Below, one piece after another: positions 12,917 through 23,436 of a stretch of DNA of 64,000 nucleotides. A program made the translations under genes and the position numbers. Below the pieces are notes generated by a model. That model saw nothing but the letters and a program-made list of their open reading frames with translations. It was not told where the DNA came from and did not search any database. This stretch comes from Halicephalobus mephisto (lineage: Eukaryota > Nematoda > Chromadorea > Rhabditida > Panagrolaimidae). The DNA lies in NCBI GenBank assembly GCA_009193035.1, contig SWDT01000566.1, positions 62,001 to 126,000 on the forward strand. Reading direction: 5' to 3'. Each line of letters opens with the position of its first letter. Position 1 is the stretch's first letter.

Positions 12917-13837
12917 TTAAAAAATAATTTTTTCAACACCGACGTTGTCACCGTTGAGGACTGAAAATTGAAGTTCGGATTCGGCGTTTCGTTTATCCCT
13001 CACGAAGTAAGGGGAATCGAGGGACCGACTGGCCCTGACGAGCTGGAAGACGTCTTTGCTGTTACAGTGCCGGCTGACCATGGCTGACCCCAGACTAAGG
13101 AGGTCATTCGAATCGAGTCTGTTTCCCACACGGAATGTTTCATGGATAACTCTTGGATTCTGGGCATAGTAACCGTTTTCCATTTTTTGCAATAAGTCAA
13201 TGAAATTTTTCGGAGGAACCACGACGGATCGGTCCAGGGGCTTCAGGAAGCATCTGTCGCCTAAAACGTCCACAATTGCGGTGATGTTCTTTCTGAAATC
13301 ATGAACAAAGACAGCTGGTCTGTTCATGCCGAATTTCGGGACTTGGATTTTCTCGTAAAGTTCATCTGGATTGATCTCCATTTCCTGAGCGAATTGCTTT
13401 GGTTGGCCTTCGTCGACGTAACTAGTGCCACACCATCCAGAAAACGGTTTTTGTCTGAATAGATGTTGATTACCGTAGACAAGAAGAGCAAACATGACGA
13501 AAAATAACAAAGCAAACCCAATTACGGTCATTGCACGAACAGATTGGGCTGCTCTGTCGACGGGCATCCGGCGCTCCCAGTAGCCCCCCTTGCCGGCTCC
13601 ACAGTAAACACAGGTCGAGGGTTGTTTGTTGTCACATCTACGTAAGGACCCCGAGGTGTAACTAGGGGGAGGAGAGACCCTCAACGGAGGAGGGGAGCCC
13701 AGGATCGGATTAGTGGAATCTGCGACGGCATTTTTCTCCGCGACTTTCGATGGGGAGACCGGGGGTGAGATCTCCGTCTTCAGTTCGACGTCCTCAGGGG
13801 CACAGGCTTTGGGGGAATGGTTCTTAGAGTCGTCCAT
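12917..13837 (-). CDS. ITM2: ITM2/BRI2-family type II membrane protein with BRICHOS domain
   Basis: Single exon, 306 residues. The order is: Pro-rich cytosolic region with a PPSY (PPxY) motif at 57-60, a transmembrane helix at about 103-122, then a lumenal region. Residues about 174-267 form a BRICHOS domain with its two conserved cysteines (C195 in GDRC and C258 in SRHC) and a glycosylation sequon at N184. RDKR at 280-283 is a furin site (RxKR), and exactly 23 residues follow it, the same length as the peptide released from human BRI2. In mammals ITM2 proteins pass through the secretory pathway, furin releases the C-terminal peptide, and BRICHOS acts as an anti-aggregation chaperone. The released peptide here lacks the cysteine pair of the human peptide. 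TTTCAG sits directly before the ATG, suggesting spliced-leader addition. Family assignment is firm by motif order and length. Confidence 0.9.
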   Translation of the reverse strand: MDDSKNHSPKACAPEDVELKTEISPPVSPSKVAEKNAVADSTNPILGSPPPLRVSPPPSYTSGSLRRCDNKQPSTCVYCGAGKGGYWERRMPVDRAAQSVRAMTVIGFALLFFVMFALLVYGNQHLFRQKPFSGWCGTSYVDEGQPKQFAQEMEINPDELYEKIQVPKFGMNRPAVFVHDFRKNITAIVDVLGDRCFLKPLDRSVVVPPKNFIDLLQKMENGYYAQNPRVIHETFRVGNRLDSNDLLSLGSAMVSRHCNSKDVFQLVRASRSLDSPYFVRDKRNAESELQFSVLNGDNVGVEKIIF

Positions 13838-13845
13838 CTGAAACG
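13838..13845 (-). promoter_or_regulatory. probable trans-splice acceptor of ITM2 gene
   Basis: On the minus strand CCGTTTCAG ends exactly at the ATG of the ITM2 protein. With no in-frame exon upstream, this looks like a spliced-leader acceptor or the end of a 5' UTR intron. Confidence 0.5.
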
Positions 13846-14849
13846 GGTTAAATTTTATACGAAATTCATATATGAAAAAAATCCTAAAATCGCGTCGGAA
13901 GGAAAATAGAAAAATTAAAAAATTGATATATGAAATCTACATCAAAATCGCTGTATAGTGAAGGGAAATTGAAATGAAGGACTTAATGAAGAAGAAAAGC
14001 TAAAACTGCGCGAGTGACAGAAACAAGAAACGTCAAAAAATCTCTCGGACACGTTTCGCGACGGTCAGCGGTCATCTCGATTGATTTTCACGAACGAAAT
14101 TCCCCTCGACGGGACAGAGCAAACAGAAGCAATAATGGTCAATGTTTACCTCGATTTTTATCCATTTTTTACTTTGAAAAAATTTCCAAAACACTTTCAG
14201 GACAACAGAGGCTTTTCTAGAAGCTGCGGGGAATTGATCGAGCCAGACACGCAAATGAGGCCGCCTCCTTTTTCGGCATTCCCGTCCTTACACGCAAAAT
14301 GATTCTTGTTTCTTCAGAAAAACGAGAGTTCCATAATTGTTTAGAAGTTTTCAGAATTCCTCTTGAGACAATTTTATGGAAATTCCACTTGAAATGATTA
14401 TATAAAATTTTTAAGACAAGTTGTGTAAAAAATTTTATTAAAAAATATTTAAATAATTTTCTTTATAAAAATTTTTAAATAATTTTTTTATAAAAATTCG
14501 TTTTAAAACAAATTTAAAAATTCTTTTCGAGACAAATTATATAAAATTTTTAAGATAAATTTTTTAATATTTTTACAAAAAATTTTGAAAATTCTTTTTG
14601 GAACAATTTGTTAAAAAAATTTTACTTATTTTTTGTAAAAATTCCTCTCGAGACAATTTGTCGGAATTCCTCTTGAAATACTCGCGAAACTTCCTCTTAA
14701 AAATTTCATAAAATTGTTTTAAGAAGTTTTATAAAAAATTTTTAAGATAACTTTATAAATCAAACAATTTTTATTTTTTTGTATTACTAAAATTAATTTA
14801 AAAAACAAACTTCACAGTAATACAATTAAGTTTTAAAAATAGTATTTTT
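13846..14849. other. intergenic, probable promoter of ITM2 gene
   Basis: A GC-richer stretch at 14000-14300 upstream of the ITM2 gene is the likely promoter region. Short open frames on both strands have no splice context or recognisable product. 14340-14849 is AT-rich with degenerate repeats of TTTATAAAAATTTTTAAAT type. Confidence 0.5.
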
Positions 14850-15330
14850 TGAGATTTTGGAATTCGCGCGCAAGGGCGAGTGGAAACAGAAAAGTGGTAA
14901 ATTTGGCAATTTATTGAAACTGACTCGCTGTTTTCTTCCTCTATTTCTTTACCTAAATTTTAGAAATCCCAAAACTCTAGGAATTCGTGTCGAGGTTATT
15001 TCATACAAAAATTAATTTTTTACTTTTAAAATAGTATGAGCAGCGTTAAAATTAAGGAAAAGTAGTATTTTTTGGGATTTTTAAATTCGCGCGTAAAGGC
15101 GAGTGGAAGCAAAAAAGTGGTAAATTTGGCGATTCTTTATTGAAACTGACTCGCGTCGCCGGCACGTGTTCCCTTCTGCTGCCTAAATTTAGGACTTTTC
15201 TGAATCTTCTAAACATTTGCGTCAGAATAATTCCGTAAAAATTTTAATTTCTTATAATGATTATTCTAAAAATCCGTGCTGAAATGATTTCGTAAAAATT
15301 TTATTAAACTTTTTATTTTTTTGAAATTTC
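14850..15330 (+). repeat. dispersed GC-island repeat, right arm of inverted repeat
   Basis: Two direct copies of the CGCGCAAGGGCGAGTGG repeat. The first (about 14850-15075) is the inverted partner of 12419-12645. The second (about 15053-15320) instead matches 27479-27745 at about 95% and includes the extra block GACTCGCGTCGCCGGCACGT, so the two halves have different closest relatives. Confidence 0.85.
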
Positions 15331-15765
15331 CGAATTTGCGCAAATGAAAGTAAAAAAAGTAAATTTGATACCTTTTACCTAAATTGAATTTCGTTTTTTA
15401 TTTTTTACAATCCTAAAAGTTTCTTTCGAAATTATTTGTAAAATTTTTTATTTTTATAATTACAAACCGATGATTTTTGAAATTAAAAAACCGAAAAACG
15501 CCAGAGGCAATCAGTGTGAAATTTGAAATTACCGATTAGAAATTGAAGTTTTTGAAAACGAAAGTGCTTATTTTGGATTAGAAAAGTTGACTAAAAATCC
15601 AAAAGATCAAGAGTAGAGCTTTGATCTTTCCGAAATTGTAGAAAGCAATGACTCAGAAGGTAAAGCTCCCGTAGAGAATAGACAAAACATTTGAAAAAAA
15701 TTGTTATCGACGTAACTTTTCAAAAAAATATATGTACTGTTTTTAAAATTTTAAAATAAGAAATG
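15331..15765. other. intergenic, no gene seen
   Basis: Mixed AT-rich sequence with no open frame of note and no repeat that I could align to another part of the window. Confidence 0.5.
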
Positions 15766-16130
15766 AATATACCTGATTTTCAAAGTTCGAAGTCAAAGTT
15801 TAAAATTAAAGTTGATCTTCAAAGTTCGAAGTCAAATTTGATAGTCAAAGTTTAAAATTAAAGTTGATAATCAAAGTTCGAAGTCAAAGTTTAAAATTAA
15901 AGTTGATAGTCAAAGTTCGAAGTCAAAGTTTAAAATCAAAGTTGATAGTCAAAATTTAAAATTAAAGTTGATCTTCAAAGTTCGAAGTCAAAGTTTAAAA
16001 TTAAAGTTGATCTTCGAAATTTGACGATCAACTTTAACTTTAAATTTCGAAGTCAAAATTTATCATCAAATTTAGTAGTTAAAGTTTAAAATTAAAATTT
16101 ATCATCAAAGTTTGAAGTTAAGATTTGGAC
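15766..16130. repeat. short tandem repeats built on TCAAAGTTYRAAGTCAAA
   Basis: The blocks GTTCGAAGTCAAAGTTTAAA and ATTAAAGTTGATAGTCAAAG alternate about ten times between 15766 and 16110. They change strand near 16020, where TTTGACGATCAACTTTAACT appears, giving a small inverted part. Confidence 0.75.
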
Positions 16131-16757
16131 TTTTCAGGACAAGATAACATTTTTGGAATTTTTATTTCAAAAAGTCGTTTTAAATTAATACAATATTTGG
16201 ATTTTTTGAATACAAACATGGTCTGCAAGTCATGTTTTGAAACAAAAAAACCAAATCTTAACCTTCAACTCTGATCATCAGTTTTGTTTGAATTTTGAAA
16301 GATTTTAGAAACTTTAATAAAATCTTTAAAATTTTCAAAAGTTTCTACCAGATTCTGATAGAATTTTAGAGACTTCTAAAAGATTAAAAAATAATTCAAA
16401 AGTTCTCACTAGATTTCGAAAGATTTTAGAAACTTTAATAAAATCTTTAAAATTTTTAAAAGTTTCTACCAAATTCCGATAGAATTTTAGAGACTTCTAA
16501 AAGATTAAAAAAGAATTCAAAAGTTTTCGCTAGATTTCGAAAGATTCTAAAAAATTTAATAAAATCTTTAAAATTTTTACCAAATTCTGAAAATTTCCAT
16601 TGAATTCTAAAAGGATTCTAGAAGCTTCAACAACATTTTCGAAGATTTCAGAAACTTGAAAAATTTTACTTTTTGAAAAATTTAATACAGTAAGAATTTA
16701 AAAAAAATAAATTTCAAAAATTTAAATAATTTTTAAATTTACAAAATAATTTTTTAT
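16131..16757. repeat. 3' flank of cathepsin gene with about 120-bp repeats
   Basis: Between 16280 and 16620 a unit of about 120 bp containing AGAAACTTTAATAAAATCTT and TTTTAGAGACTTCTAAAAGA occurs nearly three times. The rest is AT-rich 3' flank of the cathepsin B gene that ends at 16758. Confidence 0.65.
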
Positions 16758-19068
16758 TCAAAATTCGTCGAATCTGGACTCGTCGTAACTGTCGATTCTG
16801 GGAATTCCGCCGACAGCTCCGGATTCGATTCCGCATTCATCGACTCCTCTGAGGATTCTGAAAAATCCATTTTCGCCCCAATCGGTGTTCCAGGAGTTGG
16901 CGATGATCCAATAAGGGATCCCGTCTTCTTCGCCCCATCCGATGAGTTTGACGGCGTGGCCTCCGCCTAGCTTGCCGCCTTGATGGACGTAGATGCCTCC
17001 TTGGTAGTTCAGGAAGTCTTCATAGACTTCGAAAGCGACTTCCAAAGGTCCATGAGTCATCAGTTCCTTCTGAATTGCGTCTACAGAATTACTTACAGAA
17101 TACGCGGTTTTTCCGTAAAATTTGTCTTCTTTATATGTCTTACTGTAGCCATCTTGACATTTCTTCTCGCACTGAGGAGTGGGGTAAAGGTCGTGTTTGC
17201 AAGGGGGGTAGTGGGTCCTGTTGGAGTGGTGTTCACATTGGGGGAACGGATACGGTCTACAACCCTGGTTCAAGGCGTGATTAGACCCCGTGACGATGCC
17301 ATCCTTGACCCAGAACCTCCAAGCAGCCATAGGATCCCCTCCATTGCATCCGAATCCACACATGTGACAGCAAGACAGAAGGTCGTCGGCAGAGAGGGTC
17401 ACTTGGAGGTTGCCCTTCGAGGCGATGCAGATACGGTCAGACATGGCTTCAACGGCCCCGAAGGCCCAACAAGATCCTAAAATAATAACCATACTATCAC
17501 AAAAATCAGAGAAAAATTTTTCTACAAAATTGTTTCAACGTGGACTTCATAGAAACCACAGTAACCTAAGTAGTAATTTCATTTCTGTAATCATCATTTC
17601 GTAATCGATTGTACTATTGTTTAAATTCGAAAAGAATTAGTTTAAATTCGAAAATCAGGAAATTTGAATTTAAATCGAATCAGTTTGAATTCAAAAATTA
17701 AAAAGTTTAAATTCAAATAGAATCAGTTTAAATTTGAAAATTTAAAAATTCACAATCGAAAAAAACTAGTTTGAGTTCAAAAATTGAGAAATTTGAATTT
17801 AAACAGAATTAGTTTGAGTTCGAAAATTAGGAAATTTGAATTCAAATAGAATCAGTTTAAATTCGAAAATCGAAAAGAATTAGTTTAAATTCGAAAATTA
17901 GGAAATTTGAATTTAAACCGAATTAGTTTGAGTTCGAAAATTAAAAAGTTTAAATTCGAAAAGAACTAGTTTGAGTTCGAAAATTAAGAAATTCGAATCT
18001 GAACTGAATCAGTTTGAATTCGAAAAGTGAAGATTCCGAAAATCCGACAACTATGTCCGTCACTTACCACAAGAACTCTGATCTCTGATTAGTTGGAGAC
18101 TACGGCATTGAGGCCATTGTTCTCTGGCATCGAAGCTGTTCGGGATCTCCATGTCCAGATATTTCGTGGGAGATTGATGTTTCAAAGCCTTGATGGAATT
18201 TCTGACGTTATTGACTCCCATCAATCCCCATTTGGTTCTTTCGTTGTAAGATTCAAATTTTTTCGAAAGTTTAGCTGTCCAAAAATTTTGTTTTTTGTTG
18301 ACATAATCGACCAAAGCTTGTCCAGACAAAGTTTCAGCAACAGGTTCGATTTTCATTTTTCTGTAATCTTCGAGAACAAAAGTCGATCTGGACAAAACTG
18401 GTTCAAAATTTTCATCGGAATCCGAAGAATCCTCGTCCATCAGATTCCGGGCATGGTAGTTCCAGGCCGCGGTCGAAGCGAAAAAAACAAAAATCAAAAA
18501 TCTCGATTTCTAAAAAATTTTTAATTTTAAAAATTAAAAATTAATTTTTTAAAAATTAAAAACAAATTTTTTTAAAATTAAAAATAAATTTTTTGAAAAT
18601 GAATTTCAGAAATTTTTACAGATGTCCAAAATTCAAAGTTTTTAAAAATTTTACAATTTTTATTTGATTTTAAAAAATTTTTGAAATTTTAGAAAATTCT
18701 ACAGTATCCTAGAATATCTTAAAAATTTTCAAGAGATTTCAAATTTTCTATTAAATTCTGACAATTTTTTAAAATTATAGAAATTTAATTTTTTCTAAAT
18801 TCTAAAATATTCTAATTTTTATGAAACTATAAATTTTAAAAATTTCTACAGTATCCTAGAATATCTTAAAAATTTTCAAGAAATTTCACAAAACTTCCAT
18901 TAAATTCTGACAATTTTTTAAAATTATAGAAATTCAATTTTTTCTAAATTCTAAAATATTCTAATTTTTATGAAATTCTACAGTATCCTAAGGATTTCTT
19001 TCAAATTCTGAAAATTATGAAATTTTTCTAATTTTCTACATTTTAGAGAAAATCTAAAACTCACCATT
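16758..19068 (-). CDS. cpr: cathepsin B-like cysteine protease
   Basis: Three exons: 19068-19066 (just the ATG, followed by GTGAGT), 18509-18068 and 17476-16758, giving 387 residues. Joining the ATG to exon 2 yields a clean signal peptide (MKSRFLIFVFFASTAAW), which supports this unusual one-codon first exon. A propeptide of about 100 residues follows, with the mature enzyme starting near IPNSFDAREQWP. The intron between exons 2 and 3 splits the catalytic motif, so that SSCG joins SCWAFG; the nucleophile is C151. The CNGGDP motif, GGGHAVKLIGWG (catalytic His) and NSWNTDWG (catalytic Asn) are all present. The paired histidines of the occluding loop (CEHH) are kept, which predicts peptidyl-dipeptidase as well as endopeptidase activity. 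It is a secreted or lysosomal clan CA C1A enzyme; nematodes use many of these in gut digestion. Confidence 0.95.
17600..18055. repeat. tandem repeats in cathepsin B intron 2
   Basis: The intron is filled by about 14 imperfect units of roughly 30 bp built on GAATYAGTTTRARTTCGAAA and AATTAGGAAATTTGAATTTA. Confidence 0.75.
18530..19060. repeat. repeats in cathepsin B intron 1
   Basis: AT-rich intron with a duplicated segment of about 130 bp: CTACAGTATCCTAGAATATC occurs near 18700 and 18854, and AAAATTATAGAAATT follows each. Confidence 0.6.
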
Positions 19069-19544
19069 TCGATAGTCAAATAAAAACCAAGAATGACTTC
19101 TAATATCAATTTTTCCCTATTTTCTTATCTGGTCAAATAGTCATCTGCCAATCAGACTGGCACGAGATCACTCCATCATAACAATCTCATTTAATGATAA
19201 TCTTTAATCTTTTCAGTACCATTCCATTATATTAAACAATATTTACTCATTTAAAAGCCATCTACTGATACTACTACCCTTAACCCCATTTCTCAACAAT
19301 GGTCTTCAAAAAATTCCAGAAGCTTCAGATTCAAAAACATTCCTTGTTTCCCATCTTATCGCTGTCTCGACCATGGACGAGTCCGATTTATTTTGCCATT
19401 TCAAAAAAGTCTCGAACAAATAAGGGCGAAACAAACAACTCAATCCATTTTAAAGTGAATATCAAGGCAAAATCTTTTTCCGTGAACCAAAATCCAATAC
19501 ACTGAACAAAACGGGTCATTCGTGGCAAATTGCAAGATCAGGAT
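19069..19544. other. intergenic between cathepsin B and ZNF706
   Basis: This holds the promoter side of the cathepsin gene and the 3' flank of the ZNF706 gene. A 68-codon plus-strand frame at 19299-19505 starts with ATG but shows no domain and no splice context, so I do not call it a gene. Confidence 0.5.
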
Positions 19545-19861
19545 TTAAGCTTGGACATCCACAAGTTCCGGAGGCAAAGTTGCTTTCGGGTGTCTAGATT
19601 CAAAGTGTTGTTTATAAGTCTTCGGATCAGGCATCATCCTAAAAACGTTGTATCAATTTCTGACAATACTTCAATCAATTATGATTGATGGATCCAGTCT
19701 AGTGATCAAAAAATAAAGACTCACGCGAAACAAACGGTGCATTTGTGAGTTAGAGCTTTCAAAGCAGCGGTCTTCTGATCGCTTCCTTGGGATTTCTTCA
19801 TGGCTTCTTGTTTTTTCTGATTTTTGGCTTGAGATTGAGCCTTTTGATGGCCACGAGCCAT
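19545..19861 (-). CDS. ZNF706: ZNF706-like small zinc-finger protein
   Basis: Two exons, 19861-19725 and 19638-19545, encode 76 residues, the same length as human ZNF706. The N-terminus is a basic, Gln/Lys-rich 4F5/SERF-type segment (MARGHQKAQSQAKNQKKQ) and the C-terminal half is one C2H2 finger (CTVC..., then HFESRH), ending in PPELVDVQA, which is nearly invariant in the family. The gene starts only 172 nt after the stop codon of mrpl-12 on the same strand, and CTTTTAG lies about 35 nt before the ATG, which fits a downstream operon gene receiving a spliced leader. In vertebrates ZNF706 is a small nuclear/cytosolic protein linked to stem-cell exit and protein aggregation; its biochemical role is not settled. 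Confidence 0.93.
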
Positions 19862-20033
19862 ATTGATGGATTCAAGAGCTTACTTAATTAATCTAAAAGA
19901 ACAATAAGTAACAATGAAGTTATTCAAGTATTCCACGGTTCCTCAAAACCGGATTCGGGTAAATTTCCGATGGAATTCGGTTTTATAACAACATTTCAAA
20001 AACAGTCCTATACTAAATAACGTAACTTCAGCC

Positions 20034-20621
20034 TTATACAATCTCAACAGTACCGCCAACCTTCTCCAACGCCGCTTTGAGCTCCTCGGCTTCGGCTTTG
20101 CCAAGGTCGCCTTTCACTTCCACAGGAGCGGTTTCGACGAACTTCTTGGCTTGGACAAGATTCAAATTCGGCAAAATGTTACGAATTTCTTTAATGAGAG
20201 CAATCTTCTTCACGTCATCAAACTTGGCCAGTTTTACAGCAAAAGTCATCTTTTGGGGCACACTATCGTCTTGTACTTCAGCTGGAGCGGCTGCAGCTGC
20301 TAAAGCAGGAAATTCATATATGGATTTTAAAGAATACTAAAGAAACTTACGTGCAGCAGCCATGACCATTCCTGCTGGCATAACTGGAGCATCAGGGAGG
20401 TTGAGCTTCTTTTTTAGGGCGTAGTTCAAGTCCGCAACTTCGAGTAACGGCAAATTCGCAATCTGATCAACTAAGGCCTGGATATGGGGGGCTACGGATC
20501 GTTCTTCCTTGGGGGCAGATGAGGAAGGCCCTTCATTGACTGGGACTCCAGCAGGAGCAGCGACAGAGTATGCCCGGACAAATCCGACTGATAACCTGCT
20601 GGCAAGTCTTGAAACCAGCAT
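20034..20621 (-). CDS. mrpl-12: mitochondrial ribosomal protein L12 (bL12m)
   Basis: Two exons, 20621-20351 and 20299-20034, joined over a 51-nt intron, give 178 residues. The basic, Ser/Ala-rich N-terminus (MLVSRLASRLSVGFVRAYS) is a mitochondrial import sequence. Residues about 40-90 form the dimerisation domain, an Ala-rich hinge follows (PAAAAPAE, formed across the splice junction), and the C-terminal domain has the L7/L12 signature KKIALIKEIRNILPNLNL and ends in KVGGTVEIV. The protein forms the stalk of the mitochondrial large subunit that recruits translational GTPases, and in mammals it also contacts mitochondrial RNA polymerase. TTTCTAG shortly before the ATG may accept a spliced leader. 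It may be the first gene of an operon with ZNF706. Confidence 0.95.
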
Positions 20622-21004
20622 TTTTCTGTTCTAGAAATATCAATCAATAATTAAAATCAATTATTGAAGCTACTTTCTGTAAACATCACGAGAAAAAACG
20701 TCGGTTAATGAAGAAAACAAAAAGACAAGAAGATGTCAGAAAACAACGAAATAAAAACGTTAGTGAGAGTTGAAACAAGAAAATCGCGTTGGGATCGCGT
20801 CAGGAACAGGCAAACTGGAATAATGGTCAAATAGGACTGTTTTCTCGTAGAAATTTTTTGTTTGTTTGTTTTTTTTGAAATTAATTGCAGTTTTTTTTCA
20901 AGACAATCGTGTTAGGACCATGTAAAAATAAAAAAAGTGGAATCACAGTCAATTAGGACTGGTTTTTGGCGAAATTTTTTGCCAGTTTTTTTAGATTTCA
21001 TTGG
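20622..21004. other. 5' flank of mrpl-12
   Basis: Mixed-composition promoter flank. The motif AATAATGGTCAA at about 20820 also occurs in the flanks near 1325 and 14132; its meaning is unclear. Confidence 0.45.
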
Positions 21005-21410
21005 CTGTACAACAATTGCTCCTCAGCAAAATTTCCTCCTTCTCTTTCGCAAGATTTACCTCATTTATTTCGTTTTTATATTGATTTTTTTATGATTAAA
21101 TTAACTTAATATTTTAATTAAGTAAAGAAAAATTAATTTTTAAAAAATTTCGAAATCAGTGAGAATCGAAAAGGAAAAAAACAAGGAGCAGACGTCTCTA
21201 GGTTGTGCAATAGTCGCTTCTTCTCTCTCTCTCTCTTCTGCAATATTTACCTCATTTATTTCGTTTTTATATTGATTTTTTTATGATTAAATTAACTTAA
21301 TATTTCAATTTAATAAGGAAAAATTAATTTTTAAAAAATTTCGAAATCAGTGAGAATCGAAAAGTAAAAAAACAAGGAACAGACGTCGCTGGGGAGCAAC
21401 TGTTGTACAG
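21005..21410. mobile_element. 406-bp element with 23-bp terminal inverted repeats
   Basis: Left end 21005-21027 and right end 21388-21410 are inverted copies of CTGTACAACARTTGCTCC followed by YCAGC, with two mismatches. The inside holds a segment of about 150 bp repeated twice (TTTACCTCATTTATTTCGTT near 21055 and 21247). A third, diverged copy continues outside the right end to about 21545. There is no coding capacity, so it would be a non-autonomous DNA transposon or MITE. Confidence 0.6.
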
Positions 21411-21971
21411 TCTTCTTATTTCGTTTTTATATTTTTTATAACTAAATTAACTTAATATCATAGTTAAGTAAAGAAAAATTACTTTTTAAGAAAATTTCGA
21501 AATCAATACAAATCGAAAACTAAAAAAACAGGAAACAACTGATGTGCAGCTTTCTAACATAAATCCAACTATTTACGAAATAATTTTTATTCTTTGTCAA
21601 AATCATTTTCATTTTCTTAAATTCTTACTACTTATTACGAAATCCCGAAAATCACCAAAAAAACATTAAAATAATTCCACTTTATCCAAATACTCCAAAA
21701 ACCAATTATTCGTCTTCATTTCTCCCTCCATTGCCTCAGGTCCTTCTACCAAGACAAATCTTCAAGTTTCGCTCCAAAAGGTTCTAAAAACCACCAAAAT
21801 AATTAACAACTAATATATTAGTTTCCATAAAAATTTCAATTACTTAACTTTTCGAATTTTTTAAAAAGAATTCAGTTTTATCCTCCACAATCAAAACTAA
21901 TTATTCGTAATTTTTATTCTATTATTATAAACTCTAAAAATTCAACAAAATATAACACCAATCACATCAAC
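21411..21971. other. 3' flank of ZNF622/Rei1 gene
   Basis: It begins with the third copy of the internal repeat of the TIR element (to about 21545) and then AT-rich sequence. Nothing coding was seen. Confidence 0.5.
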
Positions 21972-23436
21972 TTAAACTTGATCATCACGACCACGAGACT
22001 TGAAGAGCTTGTTGCCCTTGATTCCACTCTGCACCCAATACTTCGATGTAACCTTCTTCATAAACTGTGTATCACGAGCCTTCTGAACTGCCAACTGTCC
22101 TTTTTCACCAGTCCATCCAAGAGCCCTATAACGACCAAGAGCAACATCCAAAGCCTTCCTATTTTGAGCAGCCGACATCTTCATTGGATTCAATCGAAGT
22201 CTTTGTTTATAATATCTCATCAATTGTCGATGTCCAAGTTTCGCTCCAGATGGCAAAACCAACGTATATCCTTCATCAATAGCCACATTATCATATTCCT
22301 CCGACTCATCAATCAACAACGATCTAAAACCATTAAACATTTAAATCAAAACCAAAAAACTCACCCATAGTCATAAAAATCAAGATATTCAACAATTTCT
22401 TCTCCATCAATAGAAAACCGACAATGTTGCTTATCTCTCATGTGCTTACGAACAGCATCGACAGATCGAAAATATCTAGATCGACGATTACACAAGGTAC
22501 AGAGACCACCACATCCGACCTTCATACCAAGGTAGTTCAACAACCCTTCAGGATCCTTACAGTACTCAGCATCAGGAATGAAAAACCCATGAGAAGTCAT
22601 ATGTTCCAAATTAGCTTCAACAGAATTAGATTTCACATTACAGAAAAGACAAGAAGTCGATGGAATAACTTTAGTCTCATCATATTCAAACTCCTCTTCG
22701 TCAGAATCGACTGTTTTCCACGATCCAGTTCCATCATCATCAGATTCCTCTTCTTTTTCCTCCTCATTTGCTTTCACCTGATCCAACGTCAATCCAGGTT
22801 GAATTTGAGGTACATTCCTCGATTTCACTCCACCATTTTCCTCCATCTTCTTCGCATTTTCCTTATGTTTCTTCGATTGAACATGATTCTCAAAAGCATT
22901 GTGAGATTTAAATTTCTTCCCACACGGAGCACAATAATCAGCATCTTCCTGTTTAGAAGTTTCGGTTTTCTCTTTCGAAGAATCTTGGAATTGCTGAACT
23001 TTAGATTCAAAAAGTTCATACGAAATCGGGGGTAAAGAAGCGACCTAAAACCACATCCATATATGAATATAAATATACACAGTTACACACATAAACACGT
23101 AAAAACACACCATTATATGTATAAATACGCAATAAATACAAGTTCATATATGAATATGTATAAATATGCACAGCTACACATATAAATATGTGAAAAATAT
23201 ATGTAATTATATATTAATACATATTTATATATGAACATATATAAGTATACGCAATTGCATATACACCGATATATAAGTACATGTTAATCATCTTATAAAT
23301 TCCAAACCTGTCTTTTAACATTGTATCTATGCCATTCTGATTGATAATGAGCTCGCTGAAGATTCCCATTGGCGAAAACTAATCTACAGGAAATACATGT
23401 GAAACCTGTGCTTGCATCTAACTTTCCTTGTTCCAT
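21972..23436 (-). CDS. ZNF622: ZNF622/Rei1 60S ribosome biogenesis factor
   Basis: Three exons, 23436-23308, 23044-22365 and 22323-21972, give 386 residues. Four C2H2-type fingers are seen: CISC at about residues 14-17, CAPC near 82, CLFC near 170 and CTLC near 225. The C-terminal block GYTLVLPSGAKLGHRQLMRY and a final basic stretch with KLFKSRGRDD are typical of the family. Between fingers 2 and 3 lies an acidic region (EEEKEEESDDDG). Rei1/ZNF622 acts in the cytosol on late pre-60S particles, helping release Arx1/Alb1 and probing the exit tunnel with its C-terminus. TTTTCAG ends 15 nt before the ATG. The ribosomal protein S13 gene lies 1.8 kb away; in my memory the C. elegans homologues of both are on the same cosmid (C16A3), which I could not check. 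Confidence 0.95.

Noticed and set aside
19299..19505. 68-codon plus-strand frame starting with ATG between cathepsin B and ZNF706
   Set aside because: No domain, signal or splice context, and it overlaps the 3' flank of ZNF706; length is in the range expected by chance.
22424..23035. 203-codon plus-strand frame
   Set aside because: It is antisense to the ZNF622 exon, whose zinc fingers and splice sites are clear.
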